This document shows positions 19,683 to 27,784 of a DNA stretch of 64,000 nt, piece after piece. Below the pieces are notes generated by a model. It was not told the origin of the DNA and searched no databases. It saw only the letters and a program-made list of their open reading frames with translations. The stretch's first letter is position 1. Each line of letters starts with the position of its first letter. Both the position numbers and the translations under genes were made by a program. The stretch comes from Flavobacteriaceae bacterium D16. GTDB taxonomy: Bacteria > Bacteroidota > Bacteroidia > Flavobacteriales > Flavobacteriaceae. Where the stretch lies: NCBI GenBank assembly GCA_021295155.1, contig JAJTJC010000032.1:1-64000 (forward strand). The letters run 5' to 3'.

Positions 19683-20831
19683 TTATTTCAAAATATTCTT
19701 TGCAATTACCACCTTTTGAATTTCTGTGGTGCCTTCGCCGATTGTACAAAGCTTGGCGTCTCTATAAAATTTCTCTACCGGGAAATCTTTGGTGTATCCA
19801 TAACCTCCATGGATCTGTACTGCTTCATTAGCCACCTTTACACAGACCTCTGAAGCATACATTTTGCACATCGCACTTAATTTACTCATGGGCCTGTTTT
19901 CATTTTTGAGATAGGCCGCTTTGTGCATAAGCAGTTCAGAAGCTTCAATCTCCGTAGCCATTTCTGCCAGTTTAAAGGATATTCCCTGGAACTGGCTGAT
20001 CGGTTTACCAAATTGCTCGCGTTCCTTGGAATATTTAAGGGCTGCCTCATAGGCACCTTTAGCTACTCCCAGGGAGAGTGCGGCAATAGATATCCTGCCC
20101 CCATCGAGTACTTTCATGGACTGAATAAACCCTTCACCAACTTCTCCAATTCGATTGGCATCGCGAACCCGGCAGTTATTGAAAATTAGCTCAGATGTTT
20201 CGCTGGCGCGCATGCCCAATTTATCTTCCTTTTTTCCACTAGTGAAACCAGGTGTACCTTTCTCGATAGCAAAAGCTGTCATCCCACGGCTATCTCCCTT
20301 TTCTCCGGTGCGGACGATAACCACAGCTACGTCTCCGCTTATCCCGTGTGTAATAAAATTCTTGGCTCCATTGATCACCCATTCATGACCATCGCGAACA
20401 GCTGTGGTTGACATTCCTCCCGCATCAGATCCTGTATTGTGCTCCGTTAATCCCCAGGCACCAATCCATTCTCCCGTGGCTAATTTGGGAATCCACCTCT
20501 CCTTTTGCTCCACGCTGGCAAACATCAACATATGATTGGTACAAAGAGAATTGTGGGCGGCAATAGAAAGTCCTATGGAAGGATCTACCTTGGATATTTC
20601 TTCAATAATGGCAATGTATTCATGATAACCCAGTCCCGATCCGCCAAGGGATTCCGGAACTAAGATTCCCATAAATCCCATTTTTCCAGCTTTCTTGAAC
20701 AACTCTACGGGAAAAGTTTGTGCCTCGTCCCATTCCATTACATGCGGCTGTATAAACTGAGCAGCAAAATCCCGCGCAGAAGCAGCTACCATTCGCTGGG
20801 TTTCCGAATAATCAAAAACTAAGGAAGACAT
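19683..20831 (-). CDS. Acyl-CoA dehydrogenase
   Basis: This flavoprotein oxidises acyl-CoA at the alpha-beta bond and passes electrons to ETF. The start MSSLVFDYSETQ (382 aa) fits the family better than an ATG five codons upstream (20846). Marks are LTEHNTGSDAGGMSTTA (FAD/substrate region) and the C-terminal RDAKLCTIGEGTTEIQK, where E366 is the catalytic base of short/medium-chain types. The substrate is not deducible; the sequence is closest to short/branched-chain enzymes. It is monocistronic or follows the helix-hairpin-helix gene. Confidence 0.93.
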   Translation of the reverse strand: MSSLVFDYSETQRMVAASARDFAAQFIQPHVMEWDEAQTFPVELFKKAGKMGFMGILVPESLGGSGLGYHEYIAIIEEISKVDPSIGLSIAAHNSLCTNHMLMFASVEQKERWIPKLATGEWIGAWGLTEHNTGSDAGGMSTTAVRDGHEWVINGAKNFITHGISGDVAVVIVRTGEKGDSRGMTAFAIEKGTPGFTSGKKEDKLGMRASETSELIFNNCRVRDANRIGEVGEGFIQSMKVLDGGRISIAALSLGVAKGAYEAALKYSKEREQFGKPISQFQGISFKLAEMATEIEASELLMHKAAYLKNENRPMSKLSAMCKMYASEVCVKVANEAVQIHGGYGYTKDFPVEKFYRDAKLCTIGEGTTEIQKVVIAKNILK

Positions 20832-20858
20832 TGTGCCTGTAATCATTGTAGCAATTTT

Positions 20859-21554
20859 TTATAGCGACAAATATAGGCTAATTCTCTTAATCTTATCCGA
20901 GGGAAAATCTTCAATTTTTGTTAATTCTCCGAAGGTTTCAAAGGGTCCATGCTGTTCTCGGAACATTACAATCCTTTGTGCTACTTCCCATCTCAGGTAA
21001 ATAAGGGAGGCTATTTCTTTTACGGAAGCTTTGTTGATATTGATGGGCTGCAGTTCTGGTTTTTCCATTACACCATAACGTTTGAATACCCGCTCAACTA
21101 CCTCCTTTTCCAATCCATAAACATCGTACAACTGTTCCTTAACTTGAAAGCCTCCAAGACGGTTGCGGAATTTTATAATACGTTCGGACAATACAGGTCC
21201 GATACCCCGAACTTCTCTGAGTTCACTGAGACTGACCTTATTGATATCTTTTAGTTCCTGCTTTTCCCCATTGACTTGGTTTTTTACGGAAGTTACACGG
21301 AAACTCTTTTCCTTCTGAAAACGCAGTCGTGCCGCAATTTTGCTTCTCCGTAGACCGGTCACCTGGGAAACCCTCCAGAATTCTGCTTCTGTATTTATCC
21401 AGTTGCCCTGAGCCCGATGGGTAAAAATGCGGTCTATCTCCTGTGGGGTCATTCCCAGCATATAGCCCTGGTAATCCGACAAATAATTTGGATTATAGGT
21501 GTAAACAGGAAGATCTACTTTAGCTGCAGTCTGTAATGAATCTAGCCATCGCAT
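20859..21554 (-). CDS. Helix-hairpin-helix (ComEA-like) protein, start uncertain
   Basis: From the first ATG the protein has 231 aa. It carries repeated helix-hairpin-helix motifs: NKVSLSELREVRGIGPVLSE, then ININKASVKEIASLIYLRWE, of the ComEA / DNA-uptake type. The frame stays open upstream to 21725 and encodes a basic stretch (RFNNQERSG) and a hydrophobic helix (FFLLLIILAQGIRYFLL). This is the membrane anchor expected for the family. None of those 57 codons is ATG, GTG or TTG. The true protein therefore probably starts upstream at a rare codon, or the start has been lost. It overlaps the symporter stop region, suggesting coupling. Confidence 0.75.
   Translation of the reverse strand: MRWLDSLQTAAKVDLPVYTYNPNYLSDYQGYMLGMTPQEIDRIFTHRAQGNWINTEAEFWRVSQVTGLRRSKIAARLRFQKEKSFRVTSVKNQVNGEKQELKDINKVSLSELREVRGIGPVLSERIIKFRNRLGGFQVKEQLYDVYGLEKEVVERVFKRYGVMEKPELQPININKASVKEIASLIYLRWEVAQRIVMFREQHGPFETFGELTKIEDFPSDKIKRISLYLSL
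20868..20875 (-). promoter_or_regulatory. -7 box of the acyl-CoA dehydrogenase gene
   Basis: TATATTTG, an exact TAnnTTTG match, lies 21 bases before the 20846 ATG and inside the end of the preceding gene. No good TTTG partner was found. Confidence 0.4.
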
Positions 21555-21721
21555 GGCAGAGGGGTTCTCCTCTAAAGCAAATGCAGGGGCTTTGGGGGGA
21601 GTATTAAGCAGGAAATAGCGTATTCCCTGTGCCAGTATAATAAGAAGCAGTAAAAAGAAAATCCCACTTCGTTCCTGATTATTGAAACGCCAGTGGGATT
21701 CCCTATGTCTGTAATTACGTC

Positions 21722-23335
21722 TTACTTAACTGTATTTTTAATCGCCTCCAGGTATTTTGTCAATTCCTCCCGAACTTTCGGGAAGAGGAGCATCAATCCA
21801 ATCATATTCGGGAACACCAGGGCCAGGATCATAGCATCTGAAAATGCAAAAACCGCTCCCATGGAGGCCGAAGCTCCGATTACTACAAACACCACAAATA
21901 GTAGTTTATATATCAGATCCGCAGTTTTTCCCCTGCCAAACAAGTATTTCCACGACTGCAGCCCGTAATAGGACCAGGAGATCATGGTTGAAATAGCAAA
22001 GAGTACTACCGCCAGGGTGAGTACATATGGGAACCATGGTATTACGGATTCAAAGGCCATGGAAGTTAGGTTTACCCCGCCAACAGTTTCTCCATTAACC
22101 AGGACATTCCCTACACCATCACCACCGTATTCAAATACACCTCCACTATTATAAAAAATGATAACCAATGCTGTCATGGTACAAATAACGACTGTATCAA
22201 TGAAAGGTTCCAGCAGTGCAACAATACCTTCACTTGCAGGGTACTTTGTTTTTACTGCGGAGTGAGCAATAGCAGCAGAACCTGCACCGGCTTCATTGGA
22301 GAAAACTGCACGCCTGAATCCTATGATAAGGACACCAAACAGTCCGCCTAACCCCGCTTCAGGAGTAAAGGCTCCTTCGAAAATAAGCACAAAAGCATCA
22401 TCCACATAGCTATAGTTAGCTACAATAACAATGATACAGGCCAGGGCATAAATGACAGCCATAAAAGGAACAATTTTCTCCGTTACGGAAGCTATTCGCT
22501 TAATACCCCCAATAATCACAATTCCAACAATAATAGCTAGGATTACCCCTATTATGAATCCGGTTGAGCCCCCCTGCATATTGAACATGGCAGCTAGCTG
22601 TTCAGCCGCCTGATTGGATTGTACAGCGTTTCCTCCTCCGAAGGAAGCTCCTACACAAAGAATAGCGAATATCACTGCCAAGGCTTTACCAAGGCCCACA
22701 TAACCGCGTTCTTTAAGTCCACGTGATAAATAGTACATCGGACCTCCGTAAACGGTCCCGTTTTCATCCACATCACGGTATTTCACACCCAATGTACATT
22801 CCACAAATTTGGTAGACATACTGAGCAATCCACAAACTATCATCCAAAAGGTTGCACCTGGTCCCCCTATGGCTATTGCAAGAGCCACACCGGCTATATT
22901 ACCTAATCCAACTGTCCCTGAGACAGCAGTGGCCAATGCCTGGAAGTGACTAACTTCTCCTTCTTTGCTTTCATCGCGTATGGTGTCCGGTAAATCCCCG
23001 TCAACGATATTGACTTCTGCCTTTTCGACACCGTGCCCTTCTGATCCTTCCACGGCATCGTATTTACCTCTAACCACATTAATGGCCAGGGGAAATCTTC
23101 GGATATTTACAAAACCAAAATACAGGGTAAAAAAAGTGGCCCCAAATACCAGGATTATTACGATTAGTGGTATCCCCGTCCCGGGAACTTCCCAGAAGAC
23201 GATCCCTTCCCACACCGCAGTAATGGGCTCAAACCAGGCATTAATTCGCTCATCAATTCCCATTTCGGAACTTTCCTGAGCAAAGGTTATAAAAGGTAAT
23301 AAGAGTGCGGATATTACGAGAAGTTTCTCCTTCAT
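21722..23335 (-). CDS. Alanine/glycine:cation (Na+) symporter family protein
   Basis: An inner-membrane transporter of the AGCS family, 537 aa. The first 20 residues resemble a signal (LLVISALLLPFITFAQ), followed by about ten transmembrane helices. Family signatures are SGTVGLGNIAGVA and GGPMYY, then AGAGSAAIAHS. The soluble insert at about 88-125 is acidic and unusually long. Substrate is probably alanine or glycine with Na+, by family. It is followed directly by the helix-hairpin-helix frame. Confidence 0.93.
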   Translation of the reverse strand: MKEKLLVISALLLPFITFAQESSEMGIDERINAWFEPITAVWEGIVFWEVPGTGIPLIVIILVFGATFFTLYFGFVNIRRFPLAINVVRGKYDAVEGSEGHGVEKAEVNIVDGDLPDTIRDESKEGEVSHFQALATAVSGTVGLGNIAGVALAIAIGGPGATFWMIVCGLLSMSTKFVECTLGVKYRDVDENGTVYGGPMYYLSRGLKERGYVGLGKALAVIFAILCVGASFGGGNAVQSNQAAEQLAAMFNMQGGSTGFIIGVILAIIVGIVIIGGIKRIASVTEKIVPFMAVIYALACIIVIVANYSYVDDAFVLIFEGAFTPEAGLGGLFGVLIIGFRRAVFSNEAGAGSAAIAHSAVKTKYPASEGIVALLEPFIDTVVICTMTALVIIFYNSGGVFEYGGDGVGNVLVNGETVGGVNLTSMAFESVIPWFPYVLTLAVVLFAISTMISWSYYGLQSWKYLFGRGKTADLIYKLLFVVFVVIGASASMGAVFAFSDAMILALVFPNMIGLMLLFPKVREELTKYLEAIKNTVK

Positions 23336-23421
23336 TTTGATTTGTTTTGGTTTAAATCGGAATCGTAGGGCGGCAATATCCTAAAAAATACCTCAACAAT
23401 CAAATATTCGGGAAAATACCA

Positions 23422-24429
23422 CTATCCGATGTGAAACATCTCGTTGAGCTTCTTGATCTGTTCAGGTCGGCCCAAAACAATCACTTTACTATGAGGTTCC
23501 AATTCCAGATCAGCTTCGGGGTTGATGATATAGTTGCCATCCGGATCAATATAACCTATAATGGTGCAACCCGTCCTTCTCCTGAGGTCAAGGTCCCGCA
23601 ATGACGTACAGTCTATCTGACCTGCAAAAGCCTCAATAGCTACTTCTTCCAGATTAGTGGTATGCTCTCCTTCCACAGATAATTTATCCATAAAGGTAAT
23701 CAGGTCCGGAATCACCACCAGTGATGCCATATGGTCTCCTCCAATTTTATCCGGCATAATTACCTTATCGGCACCGGCCAGGGTTAATTTTTTCTGTGAA
23801 GTAACCTGAGATGCCCTGCTTATGATAAACAAATTCTGGTTCAACTGGCGAGCAGACAAAACTACAAATAAGTTCGCTGCATCATCGGGAAGGGTAACAA
23901 TCAGGTATTGGGCGTCCTTTACCCCAGCCTCTATCAATACGTCGTCTTCATTGGCATCTCCATTAACAAAAAGCACTTCGTCTTCAAACTTTTCTATGAC
24001 CTTTTCATCATTTTCGATAACTACAAAAGGCCTTTTGTAGGCTCGCAAGCGCTCTGCAGCCTGCATACCGTTCCTGCCAAAACCACATACAATTACATGG
24101 TTTGTAAGACTGTTGATCTTGTTTTTCACTTTTTTCTTCTTTAGGATTTGCAATGAATTCTTGCTGAGGATGTATTCGGTAATTACCGATATGGCGTAAG
24201 CAAAAATAAAGACACTACTGGTGATCAGTAAGACCGTAAATATTTTGGATTCTGCATCCAGGGGGCGGACTTCCATGAAGCCAACCGTAGTGACTGTAAT
24301 AATCGTCATGTACAAGGCATCCAGCCATGTGTAATCCGATATAAATCTATACCCTATTACCCCGGCCAACAGCACGGTAAGCATCAGTAACAGGGCCAGT
24401 AATATTTTGGATCGGAAGAGTCTTATCAT
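23422..24429 (-). CDS. K+ channel pore with RCK (TrkA-N/TrkA-C) domain
   Basis: The 335 aa hold a short two-helix pore module: TM1 7-28, pore loop 41-55, TM2 62-86. A Rossmann RCK domain follows with GFGRNG (116-121), binding NAD(H) or nucleotide, and then a TrkA-C domain from about 250. The pore sequence TVTTVGFMEV (45-54) replaces the canonical TVGYG with TVGFM. It is followed 2 bases later by the PspC-like gene (start 24659 upstream), so both form an operon. Ion selectivity cannot be told from sequence. Confidence 0.85.
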   Translation of the reverse strand: MIRLFRSKILLALLLMLTVLLAGVIGYRFISDYTWLDALYMTIITVTTVGFMEVRPLDAESKIFTVLLITSSVFIFAYAISVITEYILSKNSLQILKKKKVKNKINSLTNHVIVCGFGRNGMQAAERLRAYKRPFVVIENDEKVIEKFEDEVLFVNGDANEDDVLIEAGVKDAQYLIVTLPDDAANLFVVLSARQLNQNLFIISRASQVTSQKKLTLAGADKVIMPDKIGGDHMASLVVIPDLITFMDKLSVEGEHTTNLEEVAIEAFAGQIDCTSLRDLDLRRRTGCTIIGYIDPDGNYIINPEADLELEPHSKVIVLGRPEQIKKLNEMFHIG

Positions 24430-24431
24430 TA

Positions 24432-24659
24432 TTAAAGGTCGAATACGGAGGTTCTTTTGGTGTATACCAGGTCCTTAATTTTTAACCAGAAAGCCAGGAA
24501 AAGGTAGAGGGCAAACCCGAACCCTAGGGTAACAAAAGTGAGGTATATGAAAGTAGTCCGCACTACCCTTGCCCGGATACCGAGACGTTCAGCAATCCTT
24601 CTGCTAACCTCAAAGCCGCGTTTCTGGAAATAGTAAAGAATCTGGTAAAATAAATTCAT
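24432..24659 (-). CDS. PspC-like small membrane protein
   Basis: A 75-residue protein with a single clear transmembrane segment (TTFIYLTFVTLGFGFALYLF) preceded by a basic helix (RRIAERLGIRARVVR). This is the PspC domain layout found alone in many flavobacteria. In enterobacteria PspC senses membrane stress with PspB. There is no psp regulon here, so its role is unknown. It lies between DUF2851 (12 bases) and the channel gene (2 bases). Confidence 0.75.
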   Translation of the reverse strand: MNLFYQILYYFQKRGFEVSRRIAERLGIRARVVRTTFIYLTFVTLGFGFALYLFLAFWLKIKDLVYTKRTSVFDL

Positions 24660-24671
24660 GCACTAAAAATA

Positions 24672-25952
24672 CTATATTCCTTTTAATAAATACCCGCCAA
24701 TAGCACATTCCAAACAACGGTTTTTGAGGCAATGATGATGGTACTTCTGCAGCAGTGCCTGACTCTGAAGGCCATTGGTTGGGCGCATTCCTATTTCGGA
24801 TAAACTATTCAGGGTATAATTATATTCTGGCGGACAAGTTTCAAGAAGAGACCTCAAACGCCGCCAGCTGTCCAGACCTTTAGCACAGGCGTGGGTAAAT
24901 TGTAAAGGCACCACAGTATTTATAATCAGCAAATCCTTAAAGGCTGGCGAAAGCCTTTTGCGTTTTCTTTTGGACTGCTTTCCAAAAGTATAGTGCGTTT
25001 CCCAATAGGATGATGGACCCACCGATAAGAGTTTATGGAATTCAGGTCGTTTAAAGGTACTCGTCAGTTGACCAAAAAGCCGCGGTTGTGTGGCTATTAA
25101 AACAGCAAGTTGTGACAAGCGGATTGTGGGAAAGTTAGCCGGTCTTAATCTGAGAAAGTCAGGACGTAGTATGCCCATACTATTTAATCGAAACTTTGTA
25201 CATAGGAATTGGAAGGCCAAATGCAATTCTTTGGTGTAGGGATCAGGTTTTTTCTGCTTACCAAGCAGACCAGCCATTCCCAGAAAAAGTGCCTCCAGCT
25301 GAAACTGGTCTTGACGTAGTTTCTGAACAATGGAAAAATCCAGCTTGAGGCCGAGGCTAAGAAAGGATTCCCCGTTGACGTGCAAGCCGAAACTCTTTAT
25401 TAAGCTAATAAACAATACCTGCTCCCAGTCATTCCGGCTGATTTGTAACCAGGTCCTGATCTCATTTGATTTGTGAATCAGACGTTCTTTAAACATGCTC
25501 AACCACCAGTCTTCCTTTATTTTATTAGGAACGGCAAGATGATCCTGTTGGCAATTGATCAGGTAATCTTTTGCTTTGGTTTGTATTCGCAACACAGAGA
25601 CCAGCGCGGATTCGTCCACATAATCCCTCAGTTGGAGTGTTGGCAAGGGAGTTCCATGAAAACCCGTAATTTCTTTGTCATCTTCCCAAACAACATGTAA
25701 AATTACGTTCTGATAATTAGGATCAGCACTGTGTTCGTGAGCATTCCAATCGGACGCCCTTAAATGCAATTCCACATGACCTGCCCAAAGGGTTTCCCCG
25801 ATTATTATCCGAGCGTTAAGGAAATCAGGACCGGCGTTCTTATTGAGCTTTCCGGGGTCCCAGATTTGCAACTCTTCCCCCGAGGCTAGTTTTAAACCAC
25901 TAAAAGGTAATTTTTGTTGCTCCCAAAGACCGTGTAAAAGTACTTCCCGCAT
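24672..25952 (-). CDS. DUF2851 family protein
   Basis: A soluble protein of 426 aa starts MREVLLHGLWEQQKLPFSGL and includes NKNAGPDFLNARI and WAGHVELHLRASDWNAHEHS, the N-terminal hallmark of DUF2851. The C-terminus has CLECAIGGYLLKG, with a CxxC pair plus an earlier cysteine (C-x3-C). The function is unknown. It heads the minus-strand run with PspC-like and the channel. Confidence 0.85.
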   Translation of the reverse strand: MREVLLHGLWEQQKLPFSGLKLASGEELQIWDPGKLNKNAGPDFLNARIIIGETLWAGHVELHLRASDWNAHEHSADPNYQNVILHVVWEDDKEITGFHGTPLPTLQLRDYVDESALVSVLRIQTKAKDYLINCQQDHLAVPNKIKEDWWLSMFKERLIHKSNEIRTWLQISRNDWEQVLFISLIKSFGLHVNGESFLSLGLKLDFSIVQKLRQDQFQLEALFLGMAGLLGKQKKPDPYTKELHLAFQFLCTKFRLNSMGILRPDFLRLRPANFPTIRLSQLAVLIATQPRLFGQLTSTFKRPEFHKLLSVGPSSYWETHYTFGKQSKRKRKRLSPAFKDLLIINTVVPLQFTHACAKGLDSWRRLRSLLETCPPEYNYTLNSLSEIGMRPTNGLQSQALLQKYHHHCLKNRCLECAIGGYLLKGI

Positions 25953-26015
25953 ACCCCTAAGATGTAGCAGGGCACTGCAGCAACTAAGCAGGAATTATAG
26001 TAACATGGTAGGTTT

Positions 26016-26327
26016 CTACTGGATAACTTGGCCCTGCCAGTCCAGAATTCCACCTTCAAGATTATAAGCCTGTTTAAAGCCCATATTGTTCATCAGTGCG
26101 CAAGCCTGGCGACTGCGATGACCGGATCGACAGTACACGTAGTAGTTTTTAGATTTATCCAGCTTGCCAAGTTCATCAATAAAGCCCTGACCTTCATATA
26201 TATTGATATTGACAGCCTCAGGTATATACCCGGCCTCAAATTCTTCTGGGGTTCGTACATCAAGTATAAAGGACTGCTTGTCTTCATTTAGTTTTCCAGT
26301 CCAATCCTGCTGACTTAAATCTGCCAT
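26016..26327 (-). CDS. Rhodanese-like domain protein
   Basis: A single small rhodanese domain (103 aa from MADLSQQDW; a longer in-frame start at 26372 is less likely). The active-site loop is CRSGHRS at 66-72 with C66 as the persulfide cysteine. Such stand-alone domains act in sulfur transfer or relay. LDVRTPEEFEAGYIPEAVNI is the typical first half. It is divergent from marR. Confidence 0.92.
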   Translation of the reverse strand: MADLSQQDWTGKLNEDKQSFILDVRTPEEFEAGYIPEAVNINIYEGQGFIDELGKLDKSKNYYVYCRSGHRSRQACALMNNMGFKQAYNLEGGILDWQGQVIQ

Positions 26328-26470
26328 ATTGTGTATAATAAGGTTATTGCGGCGCGAATATACAAACTCCAAAATATTTTGCAGCTTGCTTAACCCCTTC
26401 TAAACAATGGCTTCAATCAGAATTAACAAAAATTTAGCGCAGTAGTAATTTAAGCAATAGGCAATATTAC

Positions 26471-26489
26471 TATATTTGTATATACAAAT
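26471..26489 (+). promoter_or_regulatory. marR promoter with overlapping 16-bp palindrome
   Basis: TATATTTG (26471-26478) is an exact -7 box, 22 bases before the marR ATG. A perfect palindrome ATTTGTAT/ATACAAAT covers 26474-26489, overlapping the -7 box and the predicted transcription start. A dimeric MarR regulator binding here would block its own promoter. Confidence 0.65.
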
Positions 26490-26500
26490 GTTGTAGTAAC

Positions 26501-26947
26501 ATGAATGTTGAGGCTGTAATAAAAACCAAAACCGCTATCCCCCTGCCACAGAGAACGATTATTCATCTCACCCTGGTAACTAACAAGATTACTGAGGAAT
26601 TGGGTAATGCGCTAAAACCCTATGGTGTATCTCTGCAACAATTTAACGTTCTGAGGATCCTGAGGGGTCAGCAAGGGAAGCCTGCTCATATGAGTACACT
26701 AAATGAGCGAATGGTTCGTAAAATGAGTAACACCACCAGGCTGGTAGACAAACTTTTACTGAAAGGATATGTAGATCGGGTAGTCTGTGAGTCTAACAGG
26801 CGCAAGGTAGAAATAAACATTACGAACAAAGGCATGGATGCATTAAGGGAGATGGATAAGGCTGTTACGGCTTCCGAAGCAGATTTATTAGCTGAGCTGA
26901 CCGAGGATCAAATGAAAGCACTCAATTTATTACTGGATAAATTTTAA
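26501..26947 (+). CDS. MarR family transcriptional regulator
   Basis: The protein is a winged helix-turn-helix dimer of 148 aa. SLQQFNVLRILRGQQGKPAHMS is the recognition-helix region start, and RLVDKLLLKGYVDRVVCESNRRKVEI is the wing. It is followed at 32 bases by yceI on the same strand. The palindrome in its promoter suggests autorepression and control of yceI. The ligand is unknown; MarR-YceI pairs are common in flavobacteria. Confidence 0.93.
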   Translation: MNVEAVIKTKTAIPLPQRTIIHLTLVTNKITEELGNALKPYGVSLQQFNVLRILRGQQGKPAHMSTLNERMVRKMSNTTRLVDKLLLKGYVDRVVCESNRRKVEINITNKGMDALREMDKAVTASEADLLAELTEDQMKALNLLLDKF

Positions 26948-26979
26948 ACCACATATCGATAATTATTAAAAACAGAAAC

Positions 26980-27558
26980 ATGAAACAGAATGTATTAAGT
27001 TTGGCCTTGGCCATAGTATTTGGAACGTCATTAACGGCTTCCACACCAATTGAAGTTGTAACCAAACAAGTAAAGACAACTGAAAGCACCGTAACCTGGA
27101 AGGGATATAAGGTAACAGGATCTCACTATGGAAACATCAATCTTAACAGCGGTTCCCTCTCTTTTGATGGCGATAAGCTCGTTGGTGGAGAATTTGTTGT
27201 AGACATGAGCAGCCTCATTTCAACAGATCTGGAAGGCGAATACAAAGGTAAACTGGAAGGACACTTGAAATCAGATGATTTCTTCGGAGTTGAAAAACAC
27301 CCAACCTCCACCCTGGTATTCACTGAAGTAAAAGCTAATGGTAAAAATTCCTATGAAGTTACTGGCGACCTGACCATTAAAGGGATTACCAAAGCCGTTA
27401 CCTTTGATGTATCTGTTTATGGAAGCAAAGCTACAGCAACAATGAAGGTAGACCGTTCAGAATACGACGTGCGCTACGGTTCCGGAAGCTTTTTTGACAA
27501 CCTGGGAGACAAGACCATTTACGATGAGTTTGACCTTGTAGTAGATTTACAATTCTAG
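26980..27558 (+). CDS. YceI family secreted lipid-binding-like protein
   Basis: The 192 aa include a signal peptide (1-20, LSLALAIVFGTSLTAS) and a lipocalin-like YceI domain: TESTVTWKGYKVTGSHYGNI, HLKSDDFFGVEKHP, and YDVRYGSGSFFDNLGDKTI. The family binds isoprenoid chains in the periplasm. It is co-transcribed with marR and ends at a strong terminator before the trp promoter. Confidence 0.93.
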   Translation: MKQNVLSLALAIVFGTSLTASTPIEVVTKQVKTTESTVTWKGYKVTGSHYGNINLNSGSLSFDGDKLVGGEFVVDMSSLISTDLEGEYKGKLEGHLKSDDFFGVEKHPTSTLVFTEVKANGKNSYEVTGDLTIKGITKAVTFDVSVYGSKATATMKVDRSEYDVRYGSGSFFDNLGDKTIYDEFDLVVDLQF

Positions 27559-27573
27559 AAAAAGAGAATTTAT

Positions 27574-27607
27574 AAAACCCAACCGTTAAAATTTAGGTTG
27601 GGTTTTT
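27574..27607 (+). terminator. Intrinsic terminator of marR-yceI
   Basis: AAAACCCAACC (27574-27584) pairs with GGTTGGGTTTT (27596-27606), followed by T. It is 15 bases after the yceI stop and separates this unit from the trp operon. Confidence 0.88.
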
Positions 27608-27615
27608 ACTTTTGA

Positions 27616-27646
27616 TTTGGAATTCTGAAATTCCTTTCTATCTTTG
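27616..27646 (+). promoter_or_regulatory. trp operon promoter
   Basis: TTTG (27616-27619), a 19-base spacer and TATCTTTG (27639-27646) match the Bacteroidota consensus perfectly. The start would fall at about 27650-27653, right at the leader peptide ATG (27652). Confidence 0.75.
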
Positions 27647-27651
27647 AGCTG

Positions 27652-27708
27652 ATGAAAAGAAATACAGCAAATAACTGGTGGTGGACTAACGATCGAATAA
27701 TGTCGTGA
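27652..27708 (+). CDS. trpL: trp operon leader peptide
   Basis: An 18-codon ORF encodes MKRNTANNWWWTNDRIMS. Three consecutive Trp codons (27676-27684) serve to sense charged tRNA-Trp by ribosome stalling. It lies between an excellent promoter and a terminator hairpin just before trpE, the classical arrangement of transcription attenuation. ACAGCAA inside the ORF (27664-27670) can pair with TTGCTGT at 27722-27728. Confidence 0.85.
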   Translation: MKRNTANNWWWTNDRIMS

Positions 27709-27730
27709 GTAGGCCCTTGTATTGCTGTTT

Positions 27731-27762
27731 AAAAAGGCTTGTCTTCCACGACAAGCCTTTTT
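27731..27762 (+). terminator. trp attenuator terminator
   Basis: A perfect 13-bp stem AAAAAGGCTTGTC (27731-27743) with GACAAGCCTTTTT (27750-27762) and loop TTCCAC, followed by a T-rich tract. A competing antiterminator is possible: AGGCCCTT (27711-27718) can pair, with one C bulged, with AAGGCTT (27734-27740). trpE starts 22 bases after the stem. Confidence 0.85.
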
Positions 27763-27784
27763 GATTTTTATATCCAATACAAAC

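Noticed and set aside
27722-27784. Upstream in-frame start for trpE
   Set aside because: It would translate the attenuator hairpin; the ATG at 27785 gives the normal N-terminus.
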